Assembly (NCBI GenBank): GCA_013306675.1
Contig: JABLUY010000071.1
Coordinates: forward strand, 62,001 to 126,000
Source: Thraustochytrium sp. TN22
Taxonomy: Eukaryota > Sar > Bigyra > Thraustochytrida > Thraustochytriidae
Length of the DNA: 64,000 nucleotides
Direction: 5' to 3'
The notes beneath the pieces are model-generated. The model saw only the letters and a program-made list of their open reading frames with translations, did no database searches and was not told the origin of the DNA. The position numbers and the translations under genes are program-made. This document shows, piece after piece, positions 9,194 through 18,814 of the stretch (the first letter of the stretch is position 1; each line of letters begins with the position of its first letter).

Positions 9194-9760
9194 CGTCGCT
9201 GACGCACGCCCGACGGAGATGGCGGGGGCCGCCGAGGCCTCGAGGCTGACAGTCAGACGCGCGACCGAGACCCGCGCACAGGGCTGGCCAGCGAGCGCGC
9301 GCTTGCTAGCGCCACTGGCGGCGACAGACACGACAGGCGGCGGAGTCGCGGGCCCGCGAGGGAGGGGACTGCAAGCGGTCGGGACGCGCCGTCCACGCCA
9401 ACCTTGGAGCGTAGAGAACGAGGGCGGACTCGCGACGCTTGGTTTATGCTTTGGGATCGCTGGCGGAGCTGATCGACTGTCTTAGGCGTCGACGACGCAA
9501 GCAGTACGCGAGAAATTCGCAGGGTGCGCGCGCCGCGCAAGGGTCGGGGGAACCGACTCCTGGTCATCAAAGACCCCAAAGAGTGGCCATGGCAGTGATG
9601 GCGAGCCGGACACACCCCCGGGGCCGAGTCGGCGTCGGAGTCGAGTCGAGCAGTGAGGCACTGCAGTGCCAGTGTACCACTACTACGTTTCAGTCACGGC
9701 CCCTGAGCATCACAGATCACTGATCATCATCAGGCTTGTTTTAAAACTCGCTCGATCTGT
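9194..9760. other. Intergenic, upstream of the elongase
   Basis: About 570 bases between two minus-strand genes, containing the elongase promoter and the 3' end of the armadillo gene. Composition drops to AT-rich near 9730-9760 beside the armadillo stop. A frame open upstream of the elongase ATG begins only at a GTG. No other feature is seen. Confidence 0.5.
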
Positions 9761-11284
9761 TTAGTCTTGCGGATAGCGCAACTCAGCGAGGGCGTCAAAG
9801 GCTGCGGCGATGTCGTCGGCATGGTCAGCAAGAACGCGGTCGATGGCCGCGAAGGTATTGGATTCGTCGGCGTCGACGTGCTTGAGGACGTAGCGGCGCA
9901 AGCGGACCTGCGCCGTGGCACTTGGGCCGTCGACGCAGAGCAGGCGCCCGAGGTCGCGGGCGTGCCGGCGAATGAGCGGATTCCGGTGCGCGATGAGGGT
10001 CGCGACCGTCTCGACGGAGTGCAGCACGTCGAAGATGTCAGTGCAGGCGGCCGAGGAGCTCTTGGCGAGGCTGACAAGGACATCCATGGCGGCAATAATG
10101 ACATTCTCCGGCTGGTTGCGCGCACCGCCGGCCGAGGGCGGCTCCTCGCAGTCAGCCTTGGCCTCGTCCGCGCTCGCGCTCGCGGAGGCGCGCGCCAACT
10201 CAGCGCGCACGAGCGGGACGAGCGAAACGGCGGCTGCGCTGCCAAAGACACGCTCCACCTCGCCCTCAAAGAGGCAGAGGCGCACGAAGCGGTCGCGTAC
10301 GGCAGGGAGCTCGGACGCCGACACGATGGCGGCGGCCGCGTTAACCTGCACGGCGCGCAGCGAGTCGCTGAGGCATTCGCAGAGCGCGTCGCAGAGGCGG
10401 CCGTCGGCGCCGACTTGTTCCTTGGCGGCCTTATGCACGCAGGTGGCGGCCACGCAGCTGGTGGCGAGGCGGCGCAGCTCCGAGCTCTCAGTGGCCCAGA
10501 GCAGGCGGCCCAGCACCGCGAGCATCTCGACGTCGATGAGCTGCTGCTTGCCCTGCGGCCAGAGCGCCAGGTTGGTGGCCACGTGCAGGACGCCAGCCGG
10601 CTCTTGATCGGCCAACGCCACCAGGTTGCGCTCGCAGTGCGCCTCGAGGCAGAGCTCGACGCCAGCGCGCTCCTTGGTGACGGAGCGCAGCGCGCGGAGC
10701 AGCGCACGATGCACGCCCACGGTCCCGTCGACGTCCGGAAGCGCGTCCACCATGGAGGCCACGGCGGACGGCAGGCAGCAGAGCGCGTCGACGCCGTCGG
10801 CGCTGGCGGCCAGGTCGGCGATGGCCTCGGCCGCGGCGCTGCGCACGAAGCCGTACGCGTCCGAGAGAAGCACGACGAGCGCCGACACCGAGCTGACGGT
10901 GGCGGCGCGCTCGCGCGCCTGCCGCAGCGCAAGCAGGGCGCCCAGCACGCGCGCCGCCACCTCGCGCACATCGCCCGAGGCGCTGGCCAGGCGCTGCGTG
11001 GCCGCCTCGACGGCGCCCGCGTCCACGGCCTCCTGCCGCCGCTCCTGCGTCTTGCTGCACTCGAGCATCATCGCCGCGGCCTCCACGTGCTTCTCGTGCG
11101 GCAGCTCGTTGTTGCCGAACACGCGCACCAGCTTCGGGAAGCACCGATCGCCGTACGCCTCGAAGACCTCGTCCGGCCGGATCTCCCTCGCCATGCGCGC
11201 CACGTTCACCGGGTCGTCCGGGTAGTACGGGTGCCGCGCGCGCAGCTCATCGCTCGCCTCATGCTGCGTGCGCGAGTTCTGCAT
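9761..11284 (-). CDS. Armadillo-repeat protein, possibly RSPH14-like
   Basis: Predicted protein of 507 residues made almost entirely of ARM/HEAT-like helical repeats (for example AAAMMLECSKTQERRQEAVD, VLHVATNLALWPQGKQQLID, NAAAAIVSASELPAVRDRFV). There is no catalytic motif, signal peptide or membrane helix. The N-terminus (PDEVFEAYGDRCFPKLVRVF) and overall length recall radial-spoke head protein 14 (RSPH14/RTDR1), an axonemal ARM protein; this would fit an organism with flagellate zoospores, but the match is from memory and weak. An in-frame ATG at 11434 would add 50 Arg/Ala-rich residues; the ATG at 11284 is preferred because the ARM-type sequence begins soon after it. Confidence 0.7.
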   Translation of the reverse strand: MQNSRTQHEASDELRARHPYYPDDPVNVARMAREIRPDEVFEAYGDRCFPKLVRVFGNNELPHEKHVEAAAMMLECSKTQERRQEAVDAGAVEAATQRLASASGDVREVAARVLGALLALRQARERAATVSSVSALVVLLSDAYGFVRSAAAEAIADLAASADGVDALCCLPSAVASMVDALPDVDGTVGVHRALLRALRSVTKERAGVELCLEAHCERNLVALADQEPAGVLHVATNLALWPQGKQQLIDVEMLAVLGRLLWATESSELRRLATSCVAATCVHKAAKEQVGADGRLCDALCECLSDSLRAVQVNAAAAIVSASELPAVRDRFVRLCLFEGEVERVFGSAAAVSLVPLVRAELARASASASADEAKADCEEPPSAGGARNQPENVIIAAMDVLVSLAKSSSAACTDIFDVLHSVETVATLIAHRNPLIRRHARDLGRLLCVDGPSATAQVRLRRYVLKHVDADESNTFAAIDRVLADHADDIAAAFDALAELRYPQD

Positions 11285-11650
11285 CTTGCGCGCCGGCCTC
11301 AGCGGCGCCGTCCGCGCGCGCGCCGCCAGTCCGCCCGCCGCCGCCCGCGCGCCGAGGCCTGCCGTGACTCGCCGCGCACGCGCGCAGCGAGCTAACTTTG
11401 CCTCAGCTCTGCAACTTGGCTCTGATTGTGCCATGGTAGCAAGGTCGCCGCGGACACCGGTGCGCGCTCACCGGATTCTTCACATCTGTCCTGCCTGCGG
11501 TGGGAGCCACTGCACTGCAGGCCTCGGTCAAAACCCGTGCGCGGTGGGATGCCGTGGAGGGAGCCTGCGCTGGCGAGGCGGTGTCTTGCTTCGAATTTGC
11601 TGCACAGCGCTGCGCGCCGATGCGCGTCTCTGCGCTGCTCGAGGCCGGGG
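11285..11650. other. Intergenic, 5' side of armadillo gene
   Basis: About 365 bases between two minus-strand genes. It includes the possible 5' extension of the armadillo frame up to 11434. Nothing else is recognised. Confidence 0.45.
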
Positions 11651-12466
11651 TCAAATGAGCCAGCGCGGTGTCTGCGCGCAATAGCGGTCCCAGGCAGCGC
11701 CATAGAGGGCGCGGCGCCGGGCCTCGTCGAGGCGGACGCGCAGGTTGACGAGCACCAGAAAGGCGACAAAGCTGGCCAGCAGCAGGGGGCTGGGCAGCAG
11801 ACAGACCTGCGCCAGGTACCAGGCGGTCCACGCAACCTCGCGCGGATGACGGCTGTAGCGGTAGAAGCCCGTGGCTGCCTTGGGCCCGCTGCCGTCGATC
11901 TCGCCACCGCTACTGCCGCCGCCGCCACCAGCACCAGCACCAGAGCCACCACCACCACCAGCGCTCGAGGCACGTGACCATTCAAGCAACAGGTAGGCGT
12001 TGAGCGCCAGCACGCTCCAGAGCGCCACGCGCCACGTGCACGAAACAGGAGCTGGCAGCAGCAGCCAGAGCGCGGAGGACGGCGCGTACTGAAGCGCGGC
12101 GCCAATGGCCGCGACGGGAAAGAGGAACAGGCTCACCTTGCCAAAGGTCATAAACGCGAGCAGGAGGCTGCCCAGCACGGACGGCCCGCCGAAGCTTTCG
12201 TCCTGCAGCGCCTGCCAGGCCATGCTCACCATGATGCTGGAAAACACCCACGCCTCCCAGCCCTTGATGTATGCGAGCAGCGCCTCGCGCTCCTCGTCCC
12301 CGGCCGCGCCGCGCGCCCTCCCCCCGGTGCTCTCCGCGCTCGTCGCGCCCGCATCGTGGCGCTGGCCCGCGCCCAGGTCGGCCAGCACCGCCCTGCGTAC
12401 CCAGACCACCAGCAGCGGGAAGGCCGCGGGGCCGGCGTGCAGCGGCAGGTGCCGCACGCCGTCCAT
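11651..12466 (-). CDS. ICMT/PEMT-like membrane methyltransferase
   Basis: Predicted protein of 271 residues with at least five hydrophobic segments. The C-terminal part carries the signature shared by isoprenylcysteine carboxyl methyltransferases and phospholipid methyltransferases: YRYSRHP (SRHP at 205-208), then hydrophobic helices, then RLDEARRRALYGAAWDRYCAQTPRW with the conserved acidic residue near 248 and the terminal Y..Y...PRW pattern. Substrate could be a prenylated cysteine, a phospholipid head group or another small molecule; the motif does not decide. A 20-residue Gly/Ser-rich insert (169-188) separates the N-terminal helices from the catalytic part and is probably a flexible loop. 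The ATG at 12466 is the first in frame. Confidence 0.75.
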   Translation of the reverse strand: MDGVRHLPLHAGPAAFPLLVVWVRRAVLADLGAGQRHDAGATSAESTGGRARGAAGDEEREALLAYIKGWEAWVFSSIMVSMAWQALQDESFGGPSVLGSLLLAFMTFGKVSLFLFPVAAIGAALQYAPSSALWLLLPAPVSCTWRVALWSVLALNAYLLLEWSRASSAGGGGGSGAGAGGGGGSSGGEIDGSGPKAATGFYRYSRHPREVAWTAWYLAQVCLLPSPLLLASFVAFLVLVNLRVRLDEARRRALYGAAWDRYCAQTPRWLI

Positions 12467-13412
12467 GGCGGCCGCGGCCCGCGACCCGCGCCCCTCCGCC
12501 GCGCCCCTCCGCCGCGCGAGCTCCGCGGTCTGCAGCCTGTCTCCCCGCCGAGCCTGTGAACGAACGTACGGTGCGGCCTCGTCCCCGTGCACAAGGCGGA
12601 GCCTGTGAACGACCAGAAGGGGGCCACCTCCAACTTGAGGTACTCGGCCCAGCCTGGCCTTAGTAAAAGCGAAACGAGCGAGCTTGACAGTGGGTCAGGC
12701 CACTCTCTGGCCACGCAAGCTGGGTTTAGCAGCCAGCTAGCTAGCTAGCTAGCTTGCCACAGCCTGCCAAAACGGCGCCAGGCGACGGCAGCGGCGGCAC
12801 TAACAGGAACTTGATGATGAACAGCGCTCGTACAGGCTGATCAGCTGGCAGCGAACCGCGTCCTCGCTGCGCCACGATGCGCTGGAGCCTGCCAGTGCAG
12901 TTGGGCTCGCGAGGACGGCTCGCCGCGGCTCGCGGGCTCGGTCGATCACTCTCGCTCGCTCACGCCCTCACTCACGCCCTCGCTCGCCCTCGCACGCTCG
13001 CAGCGACTCGGCCCGCCGGCGGCCGGGCGTGGGCGTGCGACGGACGCCCGTGGCACCCAGGAGTGACGAGCAGCCGCCAAGTGGACACCACCGCAAGAAG
13101 CCCGCGCCGCCCTCGCTCGCTCGAGGCGAGCGCCAGCGCGACGCTCGCGCCGCTCGCTGGGCGCTCTCGTGCTCGCCGCCTCCCAGCCGCTGCCGGCCGA
13201 CCTCAGCTGCGGCCGCGGCGACCTGCACGCGCTGCAGGACGTCCGGTCGGGCTGCGCGTGCTGCACAACGCCCGCGACAGGGCGCCCCAGGGCGCCATAG
13301 AAAAGACGTTCCGCAAGCGGAGCGAGAACGGGCTGCAGGCGCTGGCTGGCGGCGCCTGGCGGCCAGCGCGCAGACCCGCAACCCAGGCCGCCGCGGAGCC
13401 GCTCTCGCAAGC
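12467..13412. other. Divergent intergenic region before the TIR-NACHT-WD40 gene
   Basis: About 950 bases separate the minus-strand methyltransferase from the plus-strand receptor-like gene, so both promoters should lie here. It contains an (AGCT)n run at 12735-12754 and CTCGCTCAC-type pyrimidine-rich repeats around 12937-13000. The frame of the downstream gene is open from about 13029, but without an ATG before 13413 or any recognisable domain. Confidence 0.5.
12735..12754 (+). repeat. (AGCT)n microsatellite
   Basis: Five tandem AGCT units. The run is self-complementary and could form a small hairpin. No function is evident. Confidence 0.8.
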
Positions 13413-16400
13413 ATGCTGGGCAAGGCGTTCCTCTCGCGCTTCTGGCCGGCGGCGCCGCCGAGCGCGGCGGCGCCGGACGCCGCGCCGGCGCCGTCGAGCA
13501 CGACCGCACCCGAGGCGGACGCCGGAGATGAGCTCGAGCTCGAGCTCGATCTGGTGACCGTGTTCTTGTCGCACAAGAGCGGCCCGGACGAGGAAGGCCG
13601 CGACACGCGCACACGCGCGCGCGAGATCGCGGCGTGGTTCGCGGCGCGCGTCGAGGAGCTGGGTATCCACATGGTGCTCGACGCGGACGAAGTCGCCGGC
13701 AGTGCGGACACGTGGATGGCCAGCGCGATCGACGGATGCACGGTGGTCCTTGTGTGCATCACTAAAAAGTACTACGAGGCGGTGAACGCCGGCGACAAGC
13801 GCGACAGCTGCCAGAAGGAGTTCGCCTACGCCGGGAAGCACAAGCCGAACCGCATGTTGGGTCTGGTTATGGAGCGTGCGGTCCCGCGCGAGCGCGACTG
13901 GAAAGGTCCGCTCGATATGATTATGCACGACGTGCTCAACCACCACCACGAGACGGACGCTGACTTCGATGCTTCCATGCGTGCGCTCGCGCGGCTCATC
14001 CGGAAGAAGGCCACCGAGCCGCTCGTCGTGGACGTGCGGCCTCTTGGTGGTGGAGCGCGGCCGCCCCCCTTTGAGCTCGGCTACGACTTTCGCTACGAGG
14101 GCCGCGTCAAGGCGCTCGAGTACCAGGTCGGAACCCGACTCTGGATCCTCCGTGAATTCGAGCTCTGGGCCAAAAAGCATGGCTGGGGCTCCCGCATCAT
14201 GGGTATGCTCGGCCCGGCCGGCTTCGGCAAGTCTGTCATCATCGCCCTCATCTGCATCTCTCTGCTCGGCTTCCCCCCCGTCCAGCCCAGGCGGTCGATC
14301 GCGGCCCCTGTCTCGCAGCGCTTGTCCCGCTCGCAGCCCTTCATCATCGGCGCCGTCCACTTCTTCCGGTTCCATGATAGCGACGCCAAGGACGTGCTCG
14401 TCTGCCTGCTCAGCATCGCCAACCAGCTCGCCGCGGTCGTCCCGGGCCTGCGTGACCAGTACACGCCGGAGCTCATCGCCAACGCCACCGAGCAGAGGGA
14501 CCCGCTCATGCTGTTCAAGCGCATCATCGCCGAGCCGTGCTCCAAGGTGGACAAGCCCGCGACGCGCGTCATTGTGGCGCTGGACGCGCTGGACGAGGCT
14601 GACCCCGAGCAGCGCGACGCCCTCCTCCACATCATTCGCCAGGAGTGGAGCCGCAGCACGCCCGACTGGCTCGGCCTCCTCGTCGCCTCGAGGCCCGAGG
14701 ACGAGATCCGCGAGCGCCTGCTCCACGACGACCCGCTCATCCTTGAGCTCGATGACGAGCGCAACAAGACCGACGTCGCCAAGTTCCTCCGCGCCAAGCT
14801 CAAGGACTTCATGGCCAGCGACGCGGAGCTCGGCATGGCTCTGCCGCAGCTCGAGGAGAGCGCGCAAGGCCTCTTCCTCTACGCCGCCATGCTCCATAGC
14901 AAGCTCAAAAAAGACGAGAAGAGGAATCTGACGGCCGCCGAGCTGGTTGGCCTCTCCCCCTCGAGCCTCGACGCCATGTACAAGGAGTACTTCGGGAGGC
15001 TGCTCGACGGGCCGCTGCGGGGCGACGAGGACTACGCCAACTTGCTCGGCGCCATGTGCGCAGCGCGCGACCCGCTGCCCATCAGCGTCGCGGCCAAGGT
15101 CCTCGAACGCAATGAGCGCATGACGAAGCGCCTGCTCGCTGGCGCAGCACACATCCTCGACGTGGACGCCACCAGCGTGCGCTTCATCCACAAGTCCATG
15201 CCCGACTTCCTCACTGACCGGGCCCGTGCGGGCAGAAAGCTCCAGGTCGAGCGCGAGCAGGGCCACGCAACGCTTGCCGAGGTCCTCCTTCATGACAGCA
15301 CCACTTTCGCCCTCAAGCACATCATCTTCCACCTCTGCATGAGCGAGCGTCAGGACGACGCCCTCAAGCTGCTCGACGACTTCAGGTGGGTCCGCGAGCT
15401 CCTTGCAGCCAAGTCGTCTCCCACCGAGCGCCACGCCTTCATTGGCGGCGTCCTCCGCGACGCGCCGCAGGCCAAGCTGGATGCCGAGAGCGATACACCC
15501 CGGCTCCTGAGCAAGGCAATGCTCGCCGAAACCACCGACCCAGACCAGTTCGTTAGCCAGGTCCTCGCGCGCATCGATTGCCCCGACCACCCCCTGCGAC
15601 GCACGCTCGAACCGCCGCACAAACCGTGGCTCTGCCCCGTCAAGCAGTCCCTCGCCCCGCCGCGCGATCCGCTCCTGCACGTGCTCAGGGGGCATAAAGA
15701 ATCCGTCCACGGCGTGGCCCTACACGGCGACCGGATCGTGTCTGGGTCGTACGACAAGACGGTGCGCGTGTGGGACGCTCACACCGGCCAAATGCTGCAC
15801 GTGCTCGAGGGGCACACTTGGTCTGTCAACAGCGTGGCTTTGGACGGCGACCGGATCGTGTCTGGGTCTGACGACAAGACGGTGCGCGTGTGGGACGCTC
15901 ACACCGGCCAAATGCTGCACGTGCTCGAGGGGCACACTTGGTCTGTCAACAGCGTGGCTTTGGACGGCGACCGGATCGTGTCTGGGTCTGACGACAAGAC
16001 GGTGCGCGTGTGGGACGCTCACACCGGCCAAATGCTGCACGTGCTCGAGGGGCACACGTCTGACGTCTACAGCGTGGCTTTGGACGGCGACCGGATCGTG
16101 TCTGGGTCGCACGACAACACGGTGCGCGTGTGGGACGCTCACACCGGCCAAATGCTGCACGTGCTCGAGGGGCACACTTATGCCGTCCTATGCGTGGGTG
16201 TGCACGGCGACCGGATCGTGTCTGGGTCTTCAGACTTTACGTTGCGCGTGTGGGACGCTCACTCCGGCCAGATGCTGCACGTGCTTGAGGGCCACACTAG
16301 CCCCGTCAAGAGCGTAGCTTTGGACGGCGACCGGATCGTGAGTGGGTCTTACGACAAGACGGTGCGCGTGTGGGACGCTCACACCGGCCAAATACTGCAC

Positions 16401-17987
16401 GTGCTCGAGAGGCACATGGCTGAGGTTCGATGCGTGGCTTTGGACGGCGACCGGATCGTGTTTGGGACTGACGACAAGACGGTGCGCGTGTGGGACGTTC
16501 ACGCCGGTCAAATGCTGCACGTGCTCGAGCGGCACGCGTCTGCCGTCTTAAGCATGGCTTTGGATGGCGACCGGATCGTGTCTGGGTCTGACGACAGGAG
16601 GATGCGCGTGTGGGACGCTCGCACCGGCCAAATGCTGCACGTGCTCAAGGGGCACTTTGGGTGGGTCAGCAGCGTGGCTTTGGACGGCGACCGGATCGTG
16701 TCTGGGTCGAGAGACTTCACGGTGCGCGTGTGGGACGCTCAAACTGGCCAAATGCTGCACGAGCTCGAGGGGCACACTCAGTGGGTCAGCAGCGTGGCTT
16801 TCGACGGCGACCGGATCGTGTCTGGGTCTGGTGGGTTTTCTGCTTCTCCGGACAACACGGTGCGCGTGTGGGACGCTCGCACCGGCCAAATGCTGCACGT
16901 GCTCAAGGGGCATACGGATTCGATCAACAGCGTGGCTTTGGACGGCGACCGGATCGTGTCTGGGTCTGACGACAAGACGGTGCGCGTGTGGGACGCTCAC
17001 ACCGGCCAAATGCTGCACGTGCTCGAGGGGCACACTGATTGGGTCAACAGCGTGGCTTTGGACGGCGACCGGATCGTGTCTGGGTCTGACGACAACACGG
17101 TGCGCGTGTGGGACGCTCACACCGGCCAAATGCTGCACGTGCTCGAGGGGCACACTGATTGGGTCAACAGCGTGGCTTTGGACGGCGACCGGATCGTGTC
17201 TGGGTCTGACGACAAGACGGTGCGCGTGTGGGACGCTCACACCGGCCAAATGCTGCACGTGCTCGAGGGGCACACTGATTGGGTCAACAGCGTGGCTTTG
17301 GACGGCGACCGGATCGTGTCTGGGTCTGACGACAAGACGGTGCGCGTGTGGGACGCTCACACCGGCCAAATGCTGCACGTGCTCGAGGGGCACACTGATT
17401 GCGTCAACAGCGTGGCTTTGGACGGCGACCGGATCGTGTCTGGGTCTGACGACAAGACGGTGCGCGTGTGGGACGCTCACACCGGCCAAATGCTGCACGT
17501 GCTCGAGGGGCACACGTCAGACGTCTTAAGCGTGGCTTTGGACGGCGACCGGATCGTGTCTGGGTCTGGCGATGTCTCTCCTTCTCCGGACAACACGGTG
17601 CGCGTGTGGGACGCTCACACCGGCCAAACGCTGCACGTGCTCGAGGGGCACACTGATAGAGTCAAGAGCGTGGCTTTGGACGGCGGCATCATCACCAGCA
17701 AGGACGTCTACGACACCGTGCTGCACTGGGACCTGGAGACCGGTGCGCGAGTGGACGCCCAAGCCGCGGCGACGCGTCTGAAGCGGGGGCACCACGCCCT
17801 TCCGGTTGAGGTGACAAATCAAGTCCAGATCCTTCCTGGCGATGGCGGGGCGGGCTTCACCACAGATCATTTCGGTCTCCATTGCGTCCGTCAGGGCGCC
17901 ACCATCGTCGCTGGTGATGCATCCGGCATGGTGCACGTACTCAAGATGAAGGAAGCTGCCTCCTTTAACGAGGCAGCTGACCGTTAG
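13413..17987 (+). CDS. TIR-NACHT-WD40 NOD-like receptor
   Basis: Predicted protein of 1524 residues with three parts. (1) TIR-like domain, about 45-200: LVTVFLSH at its start, a GSADTW turn, CTVVLVCITKKYY, then CQKEFAYA; Glu136 sits where TIR NADases keep their catalytic Glu. (2) NACHT/STAND NTPase, about 225-750: Walker A GPAGFGKS (267-274, Lys273) and Walker B VALDALDEAD (Asp391, Asp394, Glu395). (3) A C-terminal array of 17 WD40 repeats from about residue 755, most exactly 40 residues (120 bases), ending in a distinct tail (HVLKMKEAASFNEAADR). This is the plan of fungal HET-E-type and other NLRs: ligand binding by WD40, NTP-driven oligomerisation, signalling by TIR. The first ATG compatible with the TIR domain is at 13413. 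The repeats look recently homogenised. A role in self/non-self or pathogen recognition is inferred. Confidence 0.88.
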   Translation: MLGKAFLSRFWPAAPPSAAAPDAAPAPSSTTAPEADAGDELELELDLVTVFLSHKSGPDEEGRDTRTRAREIAAWFAARVEELGIHMVLDADEVAGSADTWMASAIDGCTVVLVCITKKYYEAVNAGDKRDSCQKEFAYAGKHKPNRMLGLVMERAVPRERDWKGPLDMIMHDVLNHHHETDADFDASMRALARLIRKKATEPLVVDVRPLGGGARPPPFELGYDFRYEGRVKALEYQVGTRLWILREFELWAKKHGWGSRIMGMLGPAGFGKSVIIALICISLLGFPPVQPRRSIAAPVSQRLSRSQPFIIGAVHFFRFHDSDAKDVLVCLLSIANQLAAVVPGLRDQYTPELIANATEQRDPLMLFKRIIAEPCSKVDKPATRVIVALDALDEADPEQRDALLHIIRQEWSRSTPDWLGLLVASRPEDEIRERLLHDDPLILELDDERNKTDVAKFLRAKLKDFMASDAELGMALPQLEESAQGLFLYAAMLHSKLKKDEKRNLTAAELVGLSPSSLDAMYKEYFGRLLDGPLRGDEDYANLLGAMCAARDPLPISVAAKVLERNERMTKRLLAGAAHILDVDATSVRFIHKSMPDFLTDRARAGRKLQVEREQGHATLAEVLLHDSTTFALKHIIFHLCMSERQDDALKLLDDFRWVRELLAAKSSPTERHAFIGGVLRDAPQAKLDAESDTPRLLSKAMLAETTDPDQFVSQVLARIDCPDHPLRRTLEPPHKPWLCPVKQSLAPPRDPLLHVLRGHKESVHGVALHGDRIVSGSYDKTVRVWDAHTGQMLHVLEGHTWSVNSVALDGDRIVSGSDDKTVRVWDAHTGQMLHVLEGHTWSVNSVALDGDRIVSGSDDKTVRVWDAHTGQMLHVLEGHTSDVYSVALDGDRIVSGSHDNTVRVWDAHTGQMLHVLEGHTYAVLCVGVHGDRIVSGSSDFTLRVWDAHSGQMLHVLEGHTSPVKSVALDGDRIVSGSYDKTVRVWDAHTGQILHVLERHMAEVRCVALDGDRIVFGTDDKTVRVWDVHAGQMLHVLERHASAVLSMALDGDRIVSGSDDRRMRVWDARTGQMLHVLKGHFGWVSSVALDGDRIVSGSRDFTVRVWDAQTGQMLHELEGHTQWVSSVAFDGDRIVSGSGGFSASPDNTVRVWDARTGQMLHVLKGHTDSINSVALDGDRIVSGSDDKTVRVWDAHTGQMLHVLEGHTDWVNSVALDGDRIVSGSDDNTVRVWDAHTGQMLHVLEGHTDWVNSVALDGDRIVSGSDDKTVRVWDAHTGQMLHVLEGHTDWVNSVALDGDRIVSGSDDKTVRVWDAHTGQMLHVLEGHTDCVNSVALDGDRIVSGSDDKTVRVWDAHTGQMLHVLEGHTSDVLSVALDGDRIVSGSGDVSPSPDNTVRVWDAHTGQTLHVLEGHTDRVKSVALDGGIITSKDVYDTVLHWDLETGARVDAQAAATRLKRGHHALPVEVTNQVQILPGDGGAGFTTDHFGLHCVRQGATIVAGDASGMVHVLKMKEAASFNEAADR
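15679..17690 (+). repeat. 120-bp WD40-coding tandem repeat, 17 units
   Basis: Seventeen in-frame units inside the receptor gene; two (near 16830 and 17570) carry a short extra segment with the residues PDNTV. Several adjacent units are identical or nearly so at DNA level, while differences concentrate at the same few codons: the residues after GHT, and those around SxDxT. This is the signature of unequal exchange combined with diversity at the binding surface. Confidence 0.9.
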
Positions 17988-18128
17988 GTTTCCAGTTTGG
18001 TCTAAGGCCTACTACAGATTGAATTGAAAAATTGTTGCTGCAAGCTTGAGTCGAACTCGTGCGCAAAGGAAGACGTCGTGCGTGCGTAGGCAATCGCCTA
18101 GCCAAGAGGAGTCTTGTCGGCGTGTCNN
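17988..18128 (+). other. Spacer and assembly gap (NN) between WD40 genes
   Basis: The 139 bases after the receptor stop contain no gene. Bases 18127-18128 are N, placed exactly where the sequence jumps from 3'-flank sequence into the middle of a WD40 unit. The flank from about 18030 to 18115 resembles the flank after the next WD40 piece (about 18765-18840), sharing for example GTCGTG(C/T)GTGCGTAG and then (A)GGAGT. The Ns therefore most likely mark a collapsed or unspanned repeat between tandem paralogues. Confidence 0.8.
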
Positions 18129-18692
18129 AGCGTGGCTTTGGACGGCGACCGGATCGTGTCTGGGTCTGACGACAAGACGGTGCGCGTTTGGAACGCACAC
18201 ACCGGCCAAATGCTGCACGTGCTCGAGAGGCACACGTCACAAGTCAGTAGTGTGGCTTCGAACCGCGACCGGATCGTGTCTGGGTCTGACGACAAGACGG
18301 TGCGCGTGTGGGACGCCCGCACTGGCCAAATGCTGCACATTCTCGAGGGGCACTTGTCCCTAGTCAGCAGCGTGGCCTTGGACGGCGGCATCATCACGAG
18401 CAAGGACGGGGGCGGCACCGTGCTGCACTGGGATCTGCAGACCGGTATGCGAGTGGACGCCCAAGCCGCGGCGACGCGTCCTGACGCCGCAGGATGTCGC
18501 ATCCTCCCCGTTGAGGTAACGAGAAACCGCCTACAGATTCTGCCTGGCGATGGCCGGGTGGGCTTCACAACGGAACAAGCCATCACGCTTTGCATGCGTT
18601 GGGGCGCCACCATCGTTGCTGGCGATGAGTCCGGCATGGTGCACGTCCTTAAAATGAGTGACGCAAAGTCACTCTCTCCTTTGCCGAGTTGA
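18129..18692 (+). CDS. 3' end of a second WD40 (NLR-type) gene, 5' part missing at gap
   Basis: The frame continues through the gap with two complete WD40 units and a third that ends in the same divergent terminal blade as the upstream gene (SVALDGGIITSKD, VLHWDL, RVDAQAAATR), then LPVEVT, LQILPGDG and SGMVHVLKM. It is clearly a paralogue of the receptor's C-terminus, differing at many residues (for example NRDRIV for DGDRIV, HVLERHTSQVSS). Its TIR and NACHT parts would lie in the unassembled gap or may never have been duplicated. Sequence alone cannot tell a missing assembly segment from a genuine partial duplication. The stop codon TGA is at 18690-18692. Confidence 0.75.
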   Translation, partial: SVALDGDRIVSGSDDKTVRVWNAHTGQMLHVLERHTSQVSSVASNRDRIVSGSDDKTVRVWDARTGQMLHILEGHLSLVSSVALDGGIITSKDGGGTVLHWDLQTGMRVDAQAAATRPDAAGCRILPVEVTRNRLQILPGDGRVGFTTEQAITLCMRWGATIVAGDESGMVHVLKMSDAKSLSPLPS

Positions 18693-18814
18693 CCGACCGT
18701 CAGGAGCCACGATCGTGACGGTTTGGTGCAAGCATCTCTCCATTAGTTTGATGACTTGAACATTTTGTAGTTGCAGGCGCGAAGCGGACTCGGGCGTGCA
18801 GGCAAGCGTCGTGT

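Noticed and set aside
9767-11395. 542-codon plus-strand open frame antisense to the armadillo gene
   Set aside because: It is the reverse shadow of a GC-rich gene: low-complexity His/Arg/Gly product, no domain, while the minus strand gives clean ARM repeats.
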